Shown here in pieces: positions 17,652 to 25,851 of a stretch of 64,000 bases of DNA. The notes beneath the pieces are model-generated. The model had not been told where the DNA came from. It did no database searches and saw only the letters and a program-made list of their open reading frames with translations. The DNA is from an uncultured Muribaculaceae bacterium (GTDB lineage Bacteria; Bacteroidota; Bacteroidia; Bacteroidales; Muribaculaceae). Every line of letters starts with the position of its first letter. Position 1 is the first letter of the stretch. Position numbers and translations under genes: made by a program. The stretch spans positions 1-64,000 of the forward strand of contig CANRPJ010000002.1 of assembly GCA_947632485.1 (NCBI GenBank), read 5' to 3'.

Positions 17652-19898
17652 ATGGTAGAACTGATCGAGAAGGGCACTTATCTGCTCAACGGCAAAGACT
17701 TTGCCACCGACACCGCCGGACTTCCCACTCCTGATGAAGCCCGCGAGAACACAATCACCTACCGTATCCTCCGCGCCCACGACGTCGACGGCTCAAAGGG
17801 CAAGAAGATGCGCATCAAATTCGATGCCATGATGAGCCATGACATCACGTATGTGGGCATCATCCAGACGGCACGCGCATCGGGTCTTGAGAAATTCCCG
17901 ATCCCCTATGCAATGACCAACTGCCACAACTCGCTCTGCGCAGTAGGCGGCACAATCAACGAAGACGACCATGTGTTCGGTCTTTCAGCAGCCAAGAAGT
18001 ATGGCGGCATCTATGTGCCGGCCAACCAGGCTGTGATCCACCAGTATGCCCGCGAGGCGATGGTGAAATGCGGCAACATGATTCTCGGCTCTGACAGCCA
18101 TACCCGCTACGGTTCGCTCGGCAATATGGGCGTAGGCGAAGGTGGCGGTGAGCTCGTGAAGCAGCTGCTCGAAAACACCTGGGACATCAATGCCCCGGAG
18201 GTAGTGCTCGTATGGCTCGAAGGCACCCCCAAGAAAGGTATTGGCCCCCACGACGTAGCTATCTCACTCGTTAAGGCCGTGTTTGACAATGGCTTTGTGA
18301 AAAACAAAGTTCTTGAGTTCGCCGGTCCTGGCGTGAAGAACCTGCCGATCGACTTCCGCAACGGTATCGACATCATGACCACCGAGACCACCTGCCTCAG
18401 CTCCATCTGGACGACCGACGACGAGGTGAAGAAGCACTATGACATTCACAACCGCGGCGAGTTCTACAAAGAGCTGAAGCCGGGCGATGTAGCTTACTAC
18501 GACTCAGTGATCAAGATCGACCTCTCGAAGCAGGAGTCGATGATCGCACTGCCCTATCACCCATCCAACGCAGTGACGATCCACGAGTTCCAGGCTAATC
18601 CCGAGAAGTATCTGCGTCAGATCGAGGAAGATACCCGCAAGCGCTTCGGCGATAAGGTAGAGGTAGACCTCGTAGGCAAGATGCGCGAAGGCAAGGCTAC
18701 AGCCGATCAGGCTATCATAGCCGGCTGCTCGGGCGGTACTTACGATAACCTCGCGGAAGCTGCCTCGATCCTGAAGGAGAAGAGCATCGGCAACGACTAC
18801 TTCACCATCTCCGCTTATCCGCAGAGTGTGCCCGTATATATGGCTACGACGCGCAACGGCGTGGCTGAGGAGCTTCTCGAAGCCGGCGTAGTGATCAAGC
18901 CCGCTTTCTGCGGTCCTTGCTTCGGCGCAGGCGACGTGCCGGCCAACAACGGCCTCTCTATCCGCCACACTACCCGCAACTTCCCCAACCGCGAAGGCTC
19001 CAAGCCGGGTCAGGGACAGATCTCGATGGTAGCCCTCATGGACGCCCGCTCGATTGCTGCCACAGCTGCCAACGGCGGCATCATCACGGCTGCTACCGAT
19101 GTGGAATATACCAACGACCACGCTCCTTACGACTTCGACGCCAAGATCTACGAGCGCCGCATCTACAACGGCTTCGACAAGGCTAATCCCGATGAGGCTC
19201 TGCGCTACGGCCCGAACATCAAGGACTGGCCGAAGATGTATCCGATGCAGGAAAACATGCTGCTGGAGCTGGCCGCAGTGATCCACGACCCCGTGACCAC
19301 TACCGACGAGCTGATTCCTTCCGGCGAAACCTCAAGCTACCGCTCCAACCCGCTGAAGCTTTCCGAGTTCGCTCTCTCACGCCGCGTGCCTGAGTACGTA
19401 GGTCTGAGCAAGCGCATTCAGAAGGAGGATCTTGAGCGCCGCGAAGGCAAATGCCCGAAGAAGGTAGAGGAGGTGCTTGCAAAGGTAGGCGCCAAGGCAG
19501 CCGACACTTCGCTCGGCAGCTGCGTATTCGCCAACCGTCCCGGCGACGGCTCCGCCCGCGAGCAGGCAGCAAGCTGCCAGAAGGTGCTCGGTGGCGACGC
19601 CAACATCTGCTACGAATACGCTACCAAGCGCTATCGCTCCAACTGCATCAACTGGGGTATCGTGCCCTTCACTATCAGCAAGGATACGGAGTTCCCCTAC
19701 GTGGCCGGCGACTATGTCTATGTGCCCGGAATCCGTGAGGCAATCCTTGGCGGCAAGGAGGAGATCGAGGCTCAGGTGATCACCGCCGACGGCGTGAAGC
19801 CCCTGAAACTCTACTTCCAGAATCTGACCGCCGACGAGCGCCAGATCCTGGCTGACGGCTGCCTGATGAACTACTACGCAGCTCAGAACAAGAAGTGA
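17652..19898 (+). CDS. Aconitate hydratase
   Basis: A 748-residue enzyme interconverting citrate and isocitrate through a [4Fe-4S] cluster. Cluster cysteines can be placed in AGCSGGTYDN and in PAFCGPCFGAGD (CxxC). Other aconitase blocks are GSDSHTRYGSLGNMGVGEGG and the C-terminal swivel domain, which carries GDGSAREQAA with its active-site Ser-Arg pair. Its length and blocks resemble the mitochondrial-type aconitases found in Bacteroidetes more than AcnB. It lies 33 bp after the citC-citG fusion and 43 bp before icd in what looks like one operon with citrate lyase. Confidence 0.93.
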   Translation: MVELIEKGTYLLNGKDFATDTAGLPTPDEARENTITYRILRAHDVDGSKGKKMRIKFDAMMSHDITYVGIIQTARASGLEKFPIPYAMTNCHNSLCAVGGTINEDDHVFGLSAAKKYGGIYVPANQAVIHQYAREAMVKCGNMILGSDSHTRYGSLGNMGVGEGGGELVKQLLENTWDINAPEVVLVWLEGTPKKGIGPHDVAISLVKAVFDNGFVKNKVLEFAGPGVKNLPIDFRNGIDIMTTETTCLSSIWTTDDEVKKHYDIHNRGEFYKELKPGDVAYYDSVIKIDLSKQESMIALPYHPSNAVTIHEFQANPEKYLRQIEEDTRKRFGDKVEVDLVGKMREGKATADQAIIAGCSGGTYDNLAEAASILKEKSIGNDYFTISAYPQSVPVYMATTRNGVAEELLEAGVVIKPAFCGPCFGAGDVPANNGLSIRHTTRNFPNREGSKPGQGQISMVALMDARSIAATAANGGIITAATDVEYTNDHAPYDFDAKIYERRIYNGFDKANPDEALRYGPNIKDWPKMYPMQENMLLELAAVIHDPVTTTDELIPSGETSSYRSNPLKLSEFALSRRVPEYVGLSKRIQKEDLERREGKCPKKVEEVLAKVGAKAADTSLGSCVFANRPGDGSAREQAASCQKVLGGDANICYEYATKRYRSNCINWGIVPFTISKDTEFPYVAGDYVYVPGIREAILGGKEEIEAQVITADGVKPLKLYFQNLTADERQILADGCLMNYYAAQNKK

Positions 19899-19941
19899 TC
19901 ATTAACCGAAAAATCATAATACTAAATAACAAATCTGAATC

Positions 19942-21153
19942 ATGGAAAAAATCAAAATGACCACTCCCCTCGTGGAGATGGACGGCGATGAGATGACCCG
20001 CATCCTCTGGAAGATGATCAAGGACGAGCTCATTCTTCCCTTCGTAGACCTCAAGGCTGAATACTATGACCTCGGCCTGGAATATCGCGACCAGACGGAA
20101 GATAAGGTGACCGTAGAGGCCGCTGAAGCTACGAAGAAATATGGTGTAGCCGTGAAGTGCGCCACGATCACTCCCAACGTGCAGCGCATGAGCGAGTATA
20201 ACCTGCACCAGATGTGGAAGAGCCCCAACGGCACGATCCGCGCCATGCTCGACGGCACCGTGTTCCGCGCTCCTATCACCATCCCGAGCATCCACCCCTG
20301 CGTGAAGAACTGGAAGAAGCCCATCACGATCGCCCGTCACGCTTACGGCGACGTTTACAAGAGCGTAGAGATCCGCGCCAACGAGGCCGGTACGGCAAAG
20401 CTCGTGTTCGACGGTAAGGACGGCCAGCACGAAGAGGTAGTGATCCATGAGTTTGACGGTCCGGGCGTGCTCCAGGGTATGCACAACACCGACAAGTCGA
20501 TCCGCTCCTTCGCCAACAGCTGCTTCCAGTATGCTATCAGCACGAAGCAGGATATCTGGTTCTCCACGAAGGATACCATCTCCAAGAAATATGACGGCCG
20601 CTTCAAGGCTATCTTCGAGGAGGAGTATGAGAAATATAAATCAGACTTCGAGCGCCTTGGCATCGAATACTTCTATACGCTGATCGACGACGCCGTAGCC
20701 CGCGTGATCCGCAGCGCAGGTGGCTTCATCTGGGCTTGCAAGAACTACGACGGCGACGTGATGAGCGACATGGTATCGACCGCATTCGGCTCGCTGGCCA
20801 TGATGACCTCTGTGCTCGTAAGCCCGGAAGGCAAGTACGAGTATGAGGCAGCCCACGGCACCGTGACCCGCCACTACTACAAGCACCTCAAAGGCGAAGA
20901 GACCTCGACCAACCCGATGGCTACCATCTTCGCATGGAGCGGCGCTTTCCGCAAGCGTGGCGAACTCGACGGTCTGCCTGAGCTCGTGAACTACGCTAAC
21001 CAGCTCGAGGACGCATGCTTCGATACCCTCAACGACGGTATCTGCACGAAAGACCTCGTGAACCTCATGGAAGGCGTTGAGCCGAAGGCTGTGAACTCCG
21101 AGCAGTTCCTCAAAGCTATCCGTGAGCGTCTGGAGAAGAGAATGGCTAAATAA
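19942..21153 (+). CDS. icd: NADP-dependent isocitrate dehydrogenase, type II
   Basis: A 403-residue protein of the eukaryotic-like IDH family: [13 protein letters not shown] at the N-terminus, [17 protein letters not shown] around the substrate site, [26 protein letters not shown] with metal-binding aspartates, and [13 protein letters not shown], the NADP-specific segment (His-Gly-Thr-Val then Arg-His). It interconverts isocitrate and 2-oxoglutarate plus CO2. This enzyme is reversible when NADPH and CO2 are high, which matters because it is co-transcribed with citrate lyase here. It is the last gene of the operon, followed by a strong terminator. Confidence 0.95.
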   Translation: MEKIKMTTPLVEMDGDEMTRILWKMIKDELILPFVDLKAEYYDLGLEYRDQTEDKVTVEAAEATKKYGVAVKCATITPNVQRMSEYNLHQMWKSPNGTIRAMLDGTVFRAPITIPSIHPCVKNWKKPITIARHAYGDVYKSVEIRANEAGTAKLVFDGKDGQHEEVVIHEFDGPGVLQGMHNTDKSIRSFANSCFQYAISTKQDIWFSTKDTISKKYDGRFKAIFEEEYEKYKSDFERLGIEYFYTLIDDAVARVIRSAGGFIWACKNYDGDVMSDMVSTAFGSLAMMTSVLVSPEGKYEYEAAHGTVTRHYYKHLKGEETSTNPMATIFAWSGAFRKRGELDGLPELVNYANQLEDACFDTLNDGICTKDLVNLMEGVEPKAVNSEQFLKAIRERLEKRMAK

Positions 21154-21180
21154 GCAGCTATTTTACAGCTATCTAACAGT

Positions 21181-21213
21181 TCGGGCGGGCCTTTCGGTCC
21201 GCCCGACTTTTTT
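21181..21213. terminator. Terminator of the cit-acn-icd operon
   Basis: TCGGGCGGGCC pairs with GGTCCGCCCGA around TTTC, followed by CTTTTTT. It may also stop the convergent lipoprotein gene. Confidence 0.88.
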
Positions 21214-21249
21214 ATCTGCACTTATAATTTCCTTTTATCTACCATTAAA

Positions 21250-21792
21250 TCAGCGAACTATTCTGACCATAGTATTGTCTTGCTCCACTCCATCTACCAG
21301 ATATCGGTGCTTAGACCCTGGAATCTTATTCTTATCTTTCTTTCCTTCTACGGACTCATAGGAAAGGGAAATCTCAGTGCCGTCACCAAGACAAAGAGTC
21401 ACATCAGCTCTATTGCCAGGAGCCCCATCAAATTCGCCAACCATCAGAATGAAACGCTCACTTCTATTTCCATTCCTATCCTCCATGCCATAGTTTTCAT
21501 AAGTATAAGAAACGCCATAAAAATGAGGAAAATAAGTCCGGGTCCACGACCAGGAGAGAGCGTCGCTAAGCGGATATTCCTTCCCTTCGCAAATCACTTT
21601 AGTTCCTTCCAGCAGATTTCCCTCGTAATCTGGATCGACCAGATTATTACCATCTTTATCCTCTACATAAACGTAGAAAATTACCGGACCATAATCCACG
21701 CTATAAAAATCATCGTCTTTTGAGCACGCACTGGCTAAGGAAAGAAGTATCACCATTGCTCCACAAGCAGCTATCTTTCTACAAGTCTTCAT
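21250..21792 (-). CDS. Lipoprotein of unknown function
   Basis: A 180-residue protein with a lipoprotein signal peptide: basic start (MKTCRKI), hydrophobic core, and lipobox LASAC followed by SKDDD. Acidic residues right after the cysteine are the Bacteroidetes signal for export to the outer cell surface. The mature part begins with VIFYVYVEDKDGNNL, a strand-rich start seen in many small Bacteroidales surface lipoproteins. No enzymatic motif is visible. Its base composition is clearly more A+T rich than the icd and receptor genes on either side, which suggests recent acquisition or low expression. Confidence 0.7.
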   Translation of the reverse strand: MKTCRKIAACGAMVILLSLASACSKDDDFYSVDYGPVIFYVYVEDKDGNNLVDPDYEGNLLEGTKVICEGKEYPLSDALSWSWTRTYFPHFYGVSYTYENYGMEDRNGNRSERFILMVGEFDGAPGNRADVTLCLGDGTEISLSYESVEGKKDKNKIPGSKHRYLVDGVEQDNTMVRIVR

Positions 21793-21962
21793 ATCAATCG
21801 TATTAAATTAGTTAACTACATTGTTGCAAAATTAACTCGTCAGCTCATCGAAACAAAATTTTTTCGATAAAAGAATGACCTTATACCTAAAAATTAGCAT
21901 ATAAGAAACACTAGTAAATTTATGGGACTCAAAATTTCATAGGTGCGTTTTATAGGTCGCCA

Positions 21963-24515
21963 TCATTTGAGAATAGCGTCAGCGGGGCGGCCGGTGGTGC
22001 CAAGATCGTTACCGCGGTTCACCTTCTTACCGTAACCTAACGTATAGGTGAGCGACACGGAGAAGTGGGCATGATAGTATCCACTGACATCTACGACTGA
22101 CTGATCGAAATAAGTGCAGGTCAGAATCTTACTGATGCCGTGATTCCATCTCCAGCGCGCGAAATTTTTTGCTTGAACTTCAACGTTGAGAGGCCCATGC
22201 GCCCAACCGGCGGAGATTGAATGATTGGAGGGCACAACCGCCCAACCACCTGTCATAAATCCACTCGTTTCCTTCATGGAAGATATGTAGGAAGCGCTGA
22301 AATTGAAGTCTCCGGCATAATAATAAGCGTCGGCAAAAACTCTGATTGAGGATTTACTGATGTCGTAGGGCACTCCACTGTGGTAATGATTGTAATAGCC
22401 TGAGGCATATATCTGAAGACTACGATTTAGTAGAGAGAGCGATACGTTGAGGCCCAAGCTATTTATCCAATATGTACCCATAGGTTGTCCGATAGAGCGG
22501 AGAATATAATCCGGAGTTGATTCATAAAGGTAGGCATATCGGTTTGACGTCCCAGTATGACTAGCTGTAGCACCCACAGATAAATTATTTCCGGGAATAA
22601 ACGTATAACCAAGAGCCATATAAAACAACCCAGTCGGTGTCAGAGCAGGATTACCGGTATAGCTGAAGAAGCGGCTCGAGCGCACTACTACATCGCTTCG
22701 GTTCTGTAGAGAGGGAGGCACCTGCTCATAGTTGGCATAGATAGAGAACCGATGCTTTGAAGTGGGAGTAAACTGCGCCATGAGCGATGCAGTCGGACTA
22801 TTGCGGAATTCATGCACGTCGTTCACCCCGAGCCACGTCCATTTCCAGGCAAGCTTAGCGGAGAGATAGAGCTTCGCAAGGCGGTGATTATAAGACAAGG
22901 AAGCCTCGAAATCGGTCATGCGGGCACGGTCGATGGCATCTGCAGTACCGGAATATGTGGTGCGGCTGCCGGTATGGTTCACTCCAACGAGAGCTCCCAG
23001 AGTGGAAGATTCTGAGAAATTGTGGGAATAATCCACTGAGGCCACGGCGAGGTCTGTGCGGTCGCGCGCATCGTTATCGTAGGTCGGGGCTCCCTGTTCC
23101 ACCATAGATGTGAGCTGTCGGGTATGAGTGCGGGTGAAAGCCGGGGTGAAATTAATGGCATCGTCCTTACCCAGACGGAAATAGTAGTTGCCGTCGTAGT
23201 TCACGTAGTAGATTCGCCGGGAGTTATCACTTGAATAATCTGACGGGGCTATTTCGGGAACGGAATAAACGGCGCATCCGGAATAGTCCTCGTGAGGCAC
23301 ACGATACCAGAAGCCTGTAAGGGTAGATGCGGCCGTGATCTTGTCGGAGCGGTAAGTGGCCTTGAATGCGGCGGCATAAGTATTGGTCTTATTAAGGCCT
23401 GTCGTCTGCTCAGTGGTACGGTCGATCGTGCGGAGCTCTCCGTCAGGCTGGAGGAGGCGGTAAGTCTCCTGCTCCTTTCGCAGGTCATGCGTACTGCTGA
23501 ATCGGCCGGCAGTGGCATGCACATCATATTGCATCGCCTTATATTGCATTCGGGAGTTGAGGGAGCCTCCCGTCTGGTCGCGGATTACGCTCTGATTGAA
23601 CGTCGCCTTTGTATAGCCACCGTAGATATACTGCTGCATGATGAAATTCACTACAAACGGCCGGGAGTTAAATCTCGGATCTGAAGGATAGTTGAGAACC
23701 TCGACCCGCTGCACGTCGGCCATATTCATACCCTTAAGCTCCGCATCGGAAGCGGGTAGATAGTCGATGAAGAGAGAGGCCGGGCGCCCGTCGAATGAGG
23801 TCACTTCATTCTTATCAGGAATGACCGTAAGCTCCGGCGAGGAGAGACGTGCCAACAGGTCGAGAGCAGTCTGCGAGGCTTTCTTCTGGCGCTGCGAAGG
23901 CCGGTAGATAGTGCGGTCGGTGGCGAGGGCGGCGGAGCGCGCCTCAACCTTGGCCTGGGAGAGCTGCACGGCTGCCACAGGCATGGTGATCGAGCCTACC
24001 GAAGTAGTGGAGCAGAGATGATAAGTGGGCCTATAGCCGAGACAAGACAGCTTGGCAAGTACCGGACGAAAATCGCAAGGAATGGAGAAGCGACCTGAAG
24101 AATCGGTTATGCCGAATGTGATCACTGCCGAATCGGAAGGGGCAAGAAGTAACACCGTAGCAGCTTCAACCGGAAGGCCATCAGGGCCTACCGCACGGCC
24201 TGAATAGATGAAGCGACCCCTCTGGAAAGCCTCAACCCACAGATTGTTGCCTTTTCTGTGCACCCTCACCGGATTCCGGCCTGCTGCCTGGCGCAGGGCA
24301 TCGACTGGATCGGAGGTACTGATTTTTGCCGAAGTGATGTAATGCTCCAGTTCATTGTAGATGAAATTGACGTTGAGCCCTGGGTGGTCGGAGGCTATTC
24401 GCATTATGGCCTCCGCCAACGGAGTGGAGCGGAAATTATAGTCAAAAGTAGACTGAGCTGCCACGGAGGCCACACAGATAGCCACAGAGGCTATGAATAA
24501 AAGAGTACGCTTCAT
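21963..24515 (-). CDS. Outer-membrane beta-barrel receptor with N-terminal STN signalling domain
   Basis: An 850-residue exported protein (signal peptide MKRTLLFIASVAICVASVAA). Residues about 22-95 are an STN-type signalling domain (FDYNFRSTPLAEAIMRIASDHPGLNV), residues 103-190 a carboxypeptidase-regulatory-like domain (FIYSGRAVGPDGLPVEAATVLLLAP), and about 200-290 a plug-like region with SFDGRPASLFIDYLPASDAELKGMNMADVQRVEVL. The rest is a long beta-barrel of the outer-membrane beta-barrel type found in Bacteroidetes. It follows an ECF sigma factor and a FecR-like anti-sigma gene by 2 bp, so it likely senses a ligand outside and signals through the STN domain. No SusD partner lies next to it. 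Confidence 0.83.
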   Translation of the reverse strand: MKRTLLFIASVAICVASVAAQSTFDYNFRSTPLAEAIMRIASDHPGLNVNFIYNELEHYITSAKISTSDPVDALRQAAGRNPVRVHRKGNNLWVEAFQRGRFIYSGRAVGPDGLPVEAATVLLLAPSDSAVITFGITDSSGRFSIPCDFRPVLAKLSCLGYRPTYHLCSTTSVGSITMPVAAVQLSQAKVEARSAALATDRTIYRPSQRQKKASQTALDLLARLSSPELTVIPDKNEVTSFDGRPASLFIDYLPASDAELKGMNMADVQRVEVLNYPSDPRFNSRPFVVNFIMQQYIYGGYTKATFNQSVIRDQTGGSLNSRMQYKAMQYDVHATAGRFSSTHDLRKEQETYRLLQPDGELRTIDRTTEQTTGLNKTNTYAAAFKATYRSDKITAASTLTGFWYRVPHEDYSGCAVYSVPEIAPSDYSSDNSRRIYYVNYDGNYYFRLGKDDAINFTPAFTRTHTRQLTSMVEQGAPTYDNDARDRTDLAVASVDYSHNFSESSTLGALVGVNHTGSRTTYSGTADAIDRARMTDFEASLSYNHRLAKLYLSAKLAWKWTWLGVNDVHEFRNSPTASLMAQFTPTSKHRFSIYANYEQVPPSLQNRSDVVVRSSRFFSYTGNPALTPTGLFYMALGYTFIPGNNLSVGATASHTGTSNRYAYLYESTPDYILRSIGQPMGTYWINSLGLNVSLSLLNRSLQIYASGYYNHYHSGVPYDISKSSIRVFADAYYYAGDFNFSASYISSMKETSGFMTGGWAVVPSNHSISAGWAHGPLNVEVQAKNFARWRWNHGISKILTCTYFDQSVVDVSGYYHAHFSVSLTYTLGYGKKVNRGNDLGTTGRPADAILK

Positions 24516-24517
24516 GG

Positions 24518-25174
24518 TCAGTCTACGGTTATCGTGTCGTTGTGAAGTCGGATATCAATCTGATCGAAACCGTTAAGAAGCTCTATAGTCTGCGACAACG
24601 GCTGGCTCCGATGCCATTTGAAATAGAGGCGCAGAGAGCGGGTGGTCTCGGAGCGGAAATCTACGTGCGCCCCCTTTTCGGAAGCGATACGGGTAAGTAT
24701 CGCATCAAGAGTCTCATTATCGAATATCAACTGAGGATCATCGACAGATTCCACCAAAATAGTGTCGGTAGCTTCAGATGCTTTCTCTTCGGGAGTCACT
24801 GCACGTCCCTGCTTTGCAACAGACAGTTCAGCCTCATATTTGCTGCCTGATGAGATATGGCGGGAAATAGCGATACCAGCAGCGACCGCTGCAATTGCGA
24901 AAAAAATGATTGCAGAAGCCACCACCCGCATCGGCACCAGACGGCGCCACGCATTGAAGCGGAAACCACTCCTTACAGCGGGATTCTCGGCTGCAAAACG
25001 GTTCCATTCAGCATCTATATCAATTTCAGAGGGTTGTATAGATACATCGGCGGCATGGCTGAGCAGATAGTAGAGCCTTCGCATTTCGGGATCGGCCAGA
25101 ATAGCTTCAAGCTGCTCGGGCGTGAATTGCCCGGGATCGGCTATTGCCTTGAGAAGAAGATCAATCTTTGACAT
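24518..25174 (-). CDS. FecR-like anti-sigma factor with STN-like C-terminal domain
   Basis: The ATG at 25174 (MSKIDLLLKA), inside the end of the sigma gene, is preferred over the track start, giving 218 residues. It has a cytosolic N-terminal part (about 1-85), one TM helix (VVASAIIFFAIAAVAAGIAI) and a periplasmic part. The C-terminal 75 residues (LIFDNETLDAILTRIASEKGAHVDF) look like the DUF4974/STN-like domain that ends FecR proteins of Bacteroidetes. The central FecR repeat region is much shorter than usual, so this may be a minimal anti-sigma factor. The 14-bp overlap with the sigma gene suggests balanced synthesis. Confidence 0.75.
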   Translation of the reverse strand: MSKIDLLLKAIADPGQFTPEQLEAILADPEMRRLYYLLSHAADVSIQPSEIDIDAEWNRFAAENPAVRSGFRFNAWRRLVPMRVVASAIIFFAIAAVAAGIAISRHISSGSKYEAELSVAKQGRAVTPEEKASEATDTILVESVDDPQLIFDNETLDAILTRIASEKGAHVDFRSETTRSLRLYFKWHRSQPLSQTIELLNGFDQIDIRLHNDTITVD

Positions 25175-25661
25175 GGTCGGGAAAATGTTGGCGTAAAACA
25201 TCTAAGGCATGACGCAAATGCTTATAAACAGCGACCTCGCTTATCTGAAGCTCCTCAGCTATCTGGCTGTAGGTCAAAGCCTGCCTGAAACGTAGGAGTA
25301 CCACACGACGGCACTGCGGCGGAAGAACCTCGCCGACTATTTCACCCAACCTCTTCAGGGTAGCTTCATCGGGCCATTCGCCCTCTTCGATCTCCTCCAC
25401 ATCGGCAGAATAAAGACGCAGAAAACGCTCATGGATACCGGCTGAGCGGATCTGGGAAATACACCGGTTGCGCACAGCCCGGAGCAGATAGGCCGGCATG
25501 GCAGAGGCTGCGGGAAGCTCCTCACGGTCAAGCAACGAGGCGAATACATCGTGCACAGCGTCACAGGCCGCTTCTTCATCATGAAGCAGATGAGTAGCTA
25601 AAGCATGCAGCGCTGAGAAGTGCTTACGAAACAGTCGCTCTATGTAGGTATGTTTGGTCAT
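25161..25661 (-). CDS. ECF-type RNA polymerase sigma-70 factor
   Basis: The ATG at 25661 (MTKHTYIERLFRKHF) gives 166 residues, the normal ECF size; the track ORF starts 72 bp earlier without conserved sequence. Region 2 is seen in LFRKHFSALHALATHLLHDEEAACDAVHDVFASLL, then AYLLRAVRNRCISQIR. Region 4 has LPPQCRRVVLLRFRQALTYSQIAEELQISEVAVYKHLRHAL, a helix-turn-helix for -35 recognition. It is the first gene of a three-gene cassette with a FecR-like regulator and an STN receptor, the classic cell-surface signalling set. Its regulon probably includes that receptor. Confidence 0.92.
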   Translation of the reverse strand: MTKHTYIERLFRKHFSALHALATHLLHDEEAACDAVHDVFASLLDREELPAASAMPAYLLRAVRNRCISQIRSAGIHERFLRLYSADVEEIEEGEWPDEATLKRLGEIVGEVLPPQCRRVVLLRFRQALTYSQIAEELQISEVAVYKHLRHALDVLRQHFPDHVKD

Positions 25662-25811
25662 ACACCTTAAAGACGCATTGCTCCCTCTTTTCCTAACCCT
25701 GAAGCGCCAAGAAAATTGCTTTCTAACTTCCAAACTCGAAAATCAGAACTAATTATACCTCCACAAACGGCACCATTACATTACAAACGGGTAAATTCCG
25801 GAAAAAATCAC

Positions 25812-25819
25812 TAACTTTA
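25812..25819 (+). promoter_or_regulatory. Possible -7 box (TAACTTTA) of the GH36 gene
   Basis: TAACTTTA differs from TAnnTTTG at the last base and lies 32 bp before the ATG. No -33 element is evident. Confidence 0.3.
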
Positions 25820-25851
25820 TGCCGCAAAATTACGTACCATAACTTAACACG

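Noticed and set aside
21280-21723. 147-residue plus-strand ORF
   Set aside because: It lies antisense to a lipoprotein gene that has a signal peptide and lipobox; the plus-strand translation has no such support.
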